Shown piece by piece: positions 5,119 to 9,747 of a stretch of DNA of 9,747 nt. The notes below the pieces were generated by a model, which saw only the letters and a list, made by a program, of their open reading frames with translations, did not search any database and was not told where the DNA came from. Origin of the DNA: an uncultured Caryophanales bacterium (GTDB lineage Bacteria > Bacillota_I > Bacilli_A > RFN20 > CAG-826); assembly GCA_946622925.1 (NCBI GenBank), contig CAMOQM010000026.1, positions 1-9,747 of the forward strand, in the 5' to 3' direction. A program made the position numbers and the translations under genes. How positions within the stretch are numbered: position 1 is the stretch's first letter; each line of letters opens with the position of its first letter.

Positions 5119-6087
5119 TTATTTCTCTTGGTAACGGTCCGGATTGTATTTCCGGAATGGAACGTATTTAGAGACGGTTGCGAGGTAGATTTTGTATTCG
5201 GGATATTTGCTATTGGAAACCCCTTCGCCGAACGCCGAACTCCCTAAGAAAAGGAAGATGAGGAGAAGCGGTCCGGCCATGGTCCAGTTGAAGATGCCAT
5301 AGGTAGCGGCCCCGGCTCCGATGACGAATAGATAGAGGAAGAGCCAAATGGCTTGCTCCCCTAAATAGTTGGGGTGACGGGAATAGGCCCATAGCCCAGT
5401 GGTGTTGAAGCCTTTGTTATAAGGAGCAGGTAATTCTTCTAATTTCTTGCCTTCCTTAAGCATGTTGTTCTTGGTGGTGTGAAAAGCCATTTGTTGTTCG
5501 TCGGCCGCAGTTTCGATAAGTAAAGCGGCCAAGGCCAAACCGGTGGCCAAATAATCAACCCAGCCTAAAGGGGCGTCGCTAGCCATGCAGACCAAAGCGG
5601 GTAAGCAAATGGCTAAGACCAAGGCGTTTTGATAGATGGAGATGAAGAAAAGATCAAAGCAAGCCCAGGCACCGCGATTCTTTAGGTATTTGCTTTGACG
5701 GAGAACCTGCCAGCGATAATCTTCTTCGCCCTGCCAGAATTTAAGCCTATAGGCTCCTTTGCGGGCGAAATTGACGGTAAGGCGGATTCCCCATAAAGTG
5801 ACGATGATGGCAAATAAGACCAAACGCGGCTTAAATTCGCCAACCCCAGCGATAACCCAGCTATAGGCAATCGGCAAAATGGACCATAACTTATCCATTT
5901 GGGAATTGTTCCGGGTAAGTTCGCCAATTACAAAGCAATATAAAGCCGAGCACCCGCAGATGATGCCGACGATCATGAAAGCCTTGAGTTGTTGGTCGTT
6001 AAGCACGATGGGCGAAAAGACAAAACCAAGTACCGTTAAGGCGATGACCACGATAACCGTGATAGCGGTTCCTAAATACTTCTTCAT
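5119..6087 (-). CDS. DUF1295 / steroid 5-alpha-reductase-like membrane protein
   Basis: The protein has 322 aa from the ATG at 6087, chosen because AGAGG lies 8 nt upstream; the longer frame would need a TTG at 6120. It belongs to the DUF1295 family, whose fold is related to 3-oxo-5-alpha-steroid 4-dehydrogenases and isoprenylcysteine methyltransferases. Marks are WSILP at 68-72, W-IRL-N-ARKG at 99-111, GEEDYRW at 120-126, IETAADEQQ at 191-199, GLWAYSRHPNYLGE at 231-244 and the tail VSKYVPFRKY. Six or seven hydrophobic segments span the protein. The RHPNYLGE region is where relatives bind NADPH or the methyl donor. No substrate can be assigned from sequence. It begins 36 bp after birA and is the last gene of the operon; a link to biotin or decarboxylation is not evident. 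Confidence 0.88.
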   Translation of the reverse strand: MKKYLGTAITVIVVIALTVLGFVFSPIVLNDQQLKAFMIVGIICGCSALYCFVIGELTRNNSQMDKLWSILPIAYSWVIAGVGEFKPRLVLFAIIVTLWGIRLTVNFARKGAYRLKFWQGEEDYRWQVLRQSKYLKNRGAWACFDLFFISIYQNALVLAICLPALVCMASDAPLGWVDYLATGLALAALLIETAADEQQMAFHTTKNNMLKEGKKLEELPAPYNKGFNTTGLWAYSRHPNYLGEQAIWLFLYLFVIGAGAATYGIFNWTMAGPLLLIFLFLGSSAFGEGVSNSKYPEYKIYLATVSKYVPFRKYNPDRYQEK

Positions 6088-6095
6088 AAAAGATA

Positions 6096-6100
6096 CCTCT
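6096..6100 (-). promoter_or_regulatory. Ribosome binding site fixing the DUF1295 gene start
   Basis: AGAGG lies 8 nt before the ATG at 6087. The upstream TTG at 6120 has no purine-rich site at the right distance. Confidence 0.75.
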
Positions 6101-6123
6101 ACTTCAGGAAGAAAGGGCAAACC

Positions 6124-6828
6124 CTAAATTAGGATTTCCCCCGAATTAATAAGGCGTCTCTTCCCATCTTCGTTAACGATTAAATTAAACGCCTCATCCA
6201 CCCCTATGGCCACACCAGACACGGTTTTGCCCTTATCCAGCCGCCGAATATTCTTGCCATAAAGGTAATCTCTTTTTCTAAATTCCCTTAATAGCTCGTC
6301 GCCCTCGATTGAGGCGACGTCGAAATAGTTTACTAGGTAGCCACATATTAGGTCAAAGAGTTTATCGTTATCCCCCTCTTCCCCTTTTTCTAAATAATAG
6401 GAAGTCGGGGCGTGGGCATAGTCGCCTTCAAAGGTCTTTTGGTTAACGTTGACCCCAATGCCAATTACTAAGTAATCAGGTAATGATCCCTGCAACAATA
6501 TGCCACAGATTTTCTTATCATCACAGTAAACGTCATTGGGCCATTTGATGGTCAAACCATCTAACCCCAGTTCCTTTAAAGATAAGGTAACCGCGACGGC
6601 CGCCCCTAAGGAATAGAGCCCGACCTTTGAAGCATCAGGATTCTTAATTAGCATCGAGAAGAGCAAATTCTCGCCCGGGGCGGAGCTCCAGGTATGATCC
6701 CCCCGACCCTTACCCGCGCTTTGGAAGTCGGTCCTAACAAAAGCAAAAGGACCGAATTCGGTCCAATGCTCTATCAAGTAGGTATTACTCGAAGGCAAGC
6801 TAGAAAATCTTAACCTAGGGTAATCCAT
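6124..6828 (-). CDS. birA: Biotin--[carboxyl carrier protein] ligase, monofunctional type
   Basis: Attaches biotin to the acceptor lysine of carrier proteins through biotinyl-5'-AMP. The 234-aa protein lacks the N-terminal winged-helix repressor domain of bifunctional BirA, so it is an enzyme only. Visible motifs are the biotinyl-AMP loop GKGRGDHTW (39-47; usually GRGRxxRxW), KWPNDV (95-100), the catalytic-region KKICGIL (105-111) with Lys106, GIGVNVN (123-129), and a C-terminal SH3-like domain from about 190 ending in NSGEI. It starts 2 nt after the oadB stop without a clear Shine-Dalgarno, so translation is probably coupled to oadB. Co-transcription with the biotin carrier at 8018-8386 suggests that carrier is its main client. 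Confidence 0.95.
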   Translation of the reverse strand: MDYPRLRFSSLPSSNTYLIEHWTEFGPFAFVRTDFQSAGKGRGDHTWSSAPGENLLFSMLIKNPDASKVGLYSLGAAVAVTLSLKELGLDGLTIKWPNDVYCDDKKICGILLQGSLPDYLVIGIGVNVNQKTFEGDYAHAPTSYYLEKGEEGDNDKLFDLICGYLVNYFDVASIEGDELLREFRKRDYLYGKNIRRLDKGKTVSGVAIGVDEAFNLIVNEDGKRRLINSGEILI

Positions 6829-6830
6829 AC

Positions 6831-8012
6831 TTATAAGAATAGTAATAAGAGGACGCCTGCGGCAACGGCCGAACCGATAACCCCGGCGACGTTAGGTCCC
6901 ATCGCGTGCATGAGCAAGAAGTTGGTGGGATCTTCCCTAATGCCTTCTTTATGGACGACACGGGCCGCCATAGGAACGGCGGAAACACCAGCGGCCCCGA
7001 TCATGGGGTTGACTTTGCCATGGGTGGCCACGCACATGATTTTGCCCGCTAGGACACCACTTGCCGTAGCAATGGAGAAGGCGATGATACCCAAGACGAA
7101 GATAAGGATGGTATCGACGGTAAGGAAGGTTTGGGCATCGGCGGTGCAGCCAACGCAGACACCAAGCAAAATGGTGACGATATACATCAAGGTCTTGGAT
7201 AAGGTTTCGGTGATCTGAGGAACGACGCCCGATTCCTTGATGAGGTTACCAAGCATCAAGCACCCAATTAAGGCCCCGGCGCTAGGCACGATTAAGACGG
7301 ACACAATGGTAACGATGATGGGGAAGAGAATCTTCTCCGTTTTGGAGACTTCCCTGGGCATTTCCATCTTAATCTGACGTTCCTTCTTGGTGGTGAGGAG
7401 GCGGATTATCGGAGGTTGGATAACCGGAACCAAAGCCATGTAGGAATAGGCGACGATCGCAATGGAAGAAAGATATTCGGGGGCTAATTTCGTGGTAACT
7501 AAGATGGCAGTCGGACCATCGGCGCCACCGATGATACCGATAGCGGAAGCGATTTTTCCGTCGAACTGGGTCCAGCCAAGGCCGTTTTTGCCAATGGCAA
7601 TCGCCCCGATAAAGGTGATGAAAATACCAAATTGGGCAGCCGCACCTAGGAGCATGGTCTTCTTATTCGCAATAAGCGGACCGAAGTCGGTGGTCGCGCC
7701 GATGCAAAGGAAGATCAAGCAAGGATAGATGCCCAACTTGACGCCATAATAGAGGAAGCCGAATACCCCACCGTAGTTCCCATCCGCATCCTTGTAGAAT
7801 ATTTCCTTGCCTACGAAGGGCAAATTAACAAGGAGCATGCCAAAGGCGATGGGAAGGAGAAGATAGGGTTCAAACTTCTTCTTGATGGCTAAGAATAGTA
7901 GTAACAAGGCCACCGCTATCATGATGAGGTTAAGATAACCTCCGTTAGCAAAGAACCCGGCAATACCGGAAGATTCGAAGAAGGCCTTTAATATTTCCCA
8001 AATCTTGTCCAT
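6831..8012 (-). CDS. oadB: Na+-translocating oxaloacetate decarboxylase, beta subunit (Na+ pump)
   Basis: Integral membrane subunit that decarboxylates carboxybiotin and couples this to Na+ export. The 393-aa protein is close to full family length and highly hydrophobic. The conserved IGGADGPTAI (161-170) carries Asp165, equivalent to the essential Asp203 of the Klebsiella subunit. Tyr191 in YSYMALVP lies 26 residues later, matching the spacing to Tyr229 there. Near the C-terminus HAMGPNVAGVIGS holds Asn374 and Gly378, matching the second conserved functional site. Its start is 5 nt after the carrier-protein stop; no strong ribosome binding site is visible, so coupling is likely. The same family serves methylmalonyl-CoA and glutaconyl-CoA decarboxylases, but the neighbouring PycB/OadA-type carboxyltransferase points to oxaloacetate. 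Confidence 0.96.
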   Translation of the reverse strand: MDKIWEILKAFFESSGIAGFFANGGYLNLIMIAVALLLLFLAIKKKFEPYLLLPIAFGMLLVNLPFVGKEIFYKDADGNYGGVFGFLYYGVKLGIYPCLIFLCIGATTDFGPLIANKKTMLLGAAAQFGIFITFIGAIAIGKNGLGWTQFDGKIASAIGIIGGADGPTAILVTTKLAPEYLSSIAIVAYSYMALVPVIQPPIIRLLTTKKERQIKMEMPREVSKTEKILFPIIVTIVSVLIVPSAGALIGCLMLGNLIKESGVVPQITETLSKTLMYIVTILLGVCVGCTADAQTFLTVDTILIFVLGIIAFSIATASGVLAGKIMCVATHGKVNPMIGAAGVSAVPMAARVVHKEGIREDPTNFLLMHAMGPNVAGVIGSAVAAGVLLLLFL

Positions 8013-8017
8013 GGTTA

Positions 8018-8386
8018 TTATCCGATGATGGCAAGAGGTTGTTTAGAAGCGACGCTGGCGCCTTTTTCGACCAAGATCTCGGTAACGGTGCCGTCAAAAG
8101 GCGAAACCACATCGTTTTCGAGTTTCATGGCTTCGACGATGAATAAAACGGTGCCTTTCTTAACGGCGTCGCCGACTTTGACCTTGATTCCGACGACCGT
8201 GCCTTGGATTGGGGAGGGGACTTCCTGTCCATTCCCGCTAGCCTTGGGGGCGGTCACGGCGGGGGCGGCTTCTTTTTTAGCTTCCGCTATGGCAGCCGCG
8301 GGGGCGGCTTGGGAAGCGACTTCGTCAATGGCTTCTAGTTCGACTTTATAAGCCTTGCCGTTGACTTTGATTTTATAAACCTTCAT
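8018..8386 (-). CDS. oadD: Stand-alone biotin carboxyl carrier protein of the decarboxylase complex
   Basis: Carries biotin between the carboxyltransferase (OadA) and the membrane pump (OadB). In the 122 aa, residues 1-20 are a short lead-in. Residues 24-55 are an Ala/Pro-rich flexible linker that lets the domain swing. Residues 56-122 are the biotinyl domain, with EAMKLEN at 85-91 and acceptor Lys88. The motif is AMKL rather than the classical AMKM, a change often seen in this subfamily. GGAGG lies 8 nt before the ATG and the gene starts 3 nt after oadG. In the Klebsiella-type enzyme this domain is fused to the alpha subunit. Here it is separate, as in lactic-acid bacterial complexes where it is called OadD; the symbol follows that usage. 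Confidence 0.93.
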   Translation of the reverse strand: MKVYKIKVNGKAYKVELEAIDEVASQAAPAAAIAEAKKEAAPAVTAPKASGNGQEVPSPIQGTVVGIKVKVGDAVKKGTVLFIVEAMKLENDVVSPFDGTVTEILVEKGASVASKQPLAIIG

Positions 8387-8389
8387 TGA

Positions 8390-8689
8390 TTAATCCTCCG
8401 TTCTGGTGATGGAGACGATACGGGCGTCTTTGCCGAACTCACGATGGAAGTCGATGGTCGCGGCTAAGGCCGCCACCACGGCATCTTCGTCTTCCTCGAG
8501 GATCTTGTTCTCGGGGCGAGGCGATATCGTGGTCTTCTTCAAAACGACCGTATAACCTTTTTGGATGAGCCAGGTGGCAAAAATGATGATGATGAGGGTA
8601 AGGAAGACGATGGCCATGGCGATAAGGGCGATCAAAAACGCTTGGCCAGTATCGACATCAGCTCCTCCCCATACTCCAAAGGTCAGCAT
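8390..8689 (-). CDS. oadG: Oxaloacetate decarboxylase gamma-type small membrane subunit
   Basis: The gamma subunit anchors the carboxyltransferase to the membrane pump and assists assembly and turnover. The 99-aa protein has one strong transmembrane helix (about 15-42), followed by a basic stretch. The acidic, Ala-rich C-terminal segment LEEDEDAVVAALAATIDFH (64-82) is the family hallmark before the final strand. GGAGG lies inside the end of oadA, 7 nt before the ATG, and the gene begins 2 nt past the oadA stop. The equivalent in lactic-acid bacteria is called OadH; the sequence alone does not settle which name fits better. Confidence 0.88.
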   Translation of the reverse strand: MLTFGVWGGADVDTGQAFLIALIAMAIVFLTLIIIIFATWLIQKGYTVVLKKTTISPRPENKILEEDEDAVVAALAATIDFHREFGKDARIVSITRTED

Positions 8690-8691
8690 CG

Positions 8692-9747
8692 TTAGGCCTC
8701 CACTTTGATGAGGGTGGGTTTGGCATCCTCGTTGCGCTTATTGATGAACTTTAAGGCAACGTCTCCGAATAAGGCAATGGATAAAACATCCTCATCGGAC
8801 TTGGCCACGCCTTTATATTGTTTCTTAAGTTCGGCGAATTCGGGCTTTAAATCATCGGCGGGACGATAGGTAATGACCTTATCATCACCGATGATCTTAT
8901 GCCGGATTTCCTCGTCGACCGGCGCGGGGGAAGCCCCATAACGGCCATGGAGGTATTCGTTGATTTCCTTAGGAACCATCTTGTAACGTTCGCCGGTGAC
9001 GACGTTAAGCACGGCTTGAGTGCCCACCATCTGGGAAAGCGGGGTGACCAAAGGAGGATAACCCATATCCTTCCGGACGTTGGGAACTTCCTTCAAAACG
9101 TCATCGAGCTTATCGGAGGCGCCTTGTTGCTTCAATTGGTTGATGAGGTTAGAAAGCATGCCGCCGGGGACTTGGTATTTGATGATGTTGGCGTTAACCG
9201 ACAAAACCTTGGGATTAAGCAACCCATTAGCGAGGTATTTGGCCCTAACTGCTTGCATCTTGCTAGCGGCGGCATTAAGCATGTCGACGTTGAGCTTAGG
9301 ATCATATTCGGTACCCTGCAAAGCGAAGTTAAGGGATTCGGTGCAAGGCTGGCTGGTACCACCCGAAAGGGGAGACAAGGCGCAGTCGACGATATCGACG
9401 CCGGCTTCGATGGCTTTAAGATAGGTCATCTCGCAAAGCCCACCGGTGCAGTGGCTATGTAGCTCGATGGGAAGCTTGGTGTTTTTCTTTAAGGCCGAGA
9501 TAAGTTCATAGGCATCCTTGGGGAGCAAAACGCCCGCCATATCCTTGATGCAAATGGAGTCGGCACCCATCGCTTCGATCTTTTTGGCAAGGTCGACATA
9601 GTAAGCGACGGTGTGGACGGGGGAAGTCGTATAGGACAAAGCGATTTGGCATTCCCCGCCGTATTTCTTCGTGGCTTTGACCGCGCATTCGAGGTTACGG
9701 ATATCGTTTAAGGCATCGAAAATACGGATGATATCGATACCGTTTTT
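8692..9747 (-). CDS. oadA: Oxaloacetate decarboxylase alpha subunit, carboxyltransferase domain (5' end outside window)
   Basis: Transfers the carboxyl group of oxaloacetate to carrier-bound biotin, releasing pyruvate. The last 351 codons are visible and the frame is open to the window edge at 9747. The true start therefore lies outside, with roughly a quarter of the usual carboxyltransferase length missing. The TIM-barrel motifs of the PycB/OadA family are clear: IRIFDALND near the edge, SYTTSPVHT, ICIKDMAG with the lysine that is carbamylated in relatives, and metal-ligand HSHCTGG followed by LSPLSGGTSQP. The protein ends in KVEA straight after the carboxyltransferase C-terminal region. It lacks the fused biotin domain of the Klebsiella and Vibrio alpha subunits; the separate carrier two genes downstream supplies it. 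This carboxyltransferase type excludes acyl-CoA decarboxylases. Confidence 0.95.
   Translation of the reverse strand, partial: KNGIDIIRIFDALNDIRNLECAVKATKKYGGECQIALSYTTSPVHTVAYYVDLAKKIEAMGADSICIKDMAGVLLPKDAYELISALKKNTKLPIELHSHCTGGLCEMTYLKAIEAGVDIVDCALSPLSGGTSQPCTESLNFALQGTEYDPKLNVDMLNAAASKMQAVRAKYLANGLLNPKVLSVNANIIKYQVPGGMLSNLINQLKQQGASDKLDDVLKEVPNVRKDMGYPPLVTPLSQMVGTQAVLNVVTGERYKMVPKEINEYLHGRYGASPAPVDEEIRHKIIGDDKVITYRPADDLKPEFAELKKQYKGVAKSDEDVLSIALFGDVALKFINKRNEDAKPTLIKVEA

Noticed and set aside
1..9747. CRISPR array, insertion sequence, tRNA gene or phage attachment site
   Set aside because: No regularly spaced repeats, transposase fragments, terminal inverted repeats or tRNA-like cloverleaf were found. 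The repeats seen belong to the structured RNA.

Overview
The window suggests an uncultured, probably gut-associated low-GC Firmicute (Bacilli or Erysipelotrichales-like). This rests on a long poly-serine lipoprotein linker, a Na+-pump oxaloacetate decarboxylase with a separate biotin carrier, strong sigma-A promoters and U-tailed intrinsic terminators. The taxonomy is an inference. Every feature I can support lies on the minus strand.

Positions about 10-1454 hold no credible protein gene. They look like one very large structured RNA of about 1.44 kb. Upstream is a near-consensus promoter (-35 at 1482-1487, -10 at 1460-1465). Downstream is a textbook terminator (hairpin 19-36, then a U-rich tail). 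Between them I can read about 30 local hairpins, many capped by GNRA or UNCG tetraloops when read on the minus strand. The RNA also has four hairpins sharing the core GG-UAAA-CC, a perfect 20-nt palindrome and short repeated unpaired-looking motifs. I do not recognise it as rRNA, RNase P RNA, tmRNA or a group I or II intron. It resembles the ornate large bacterial RNAs (OLE, GOLLD, ROOL) in style but appears longer, and I cannot match it to any of them by eye. This is the main candidate for an undescribed element.

Positions 1500-1613 are AT-rich spacer with an inverted repeat behind the RNA promoter. Positions 1665-3590 encode a secreted, lipid-anchored GH53 endo-beta-1,4-galactanase with a C-terminal galactan-binding-like module, with its own promoter and terminator. 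Positions 3695-4972 encode an unrecognised multi-pass membrane protein, also with its own terminator.

Positions 5119-9747 form one tight operon ending at the terminator 5061-5097. Its order is oadA (partial, carboxyltransferase), oadG (small membrane subunit), a stand-alone biotin carrier, oadB (Na+ pump), birA (biotin ligase) and a DUF1295 membrane protein. BirA would biotinylate the carrier. OadA would move the carboxyl group from oxaloacetate to that biotin. OadB would decarboxylate it and export Na+, giving pyruvate and an ion gradient to a fermentative cell.
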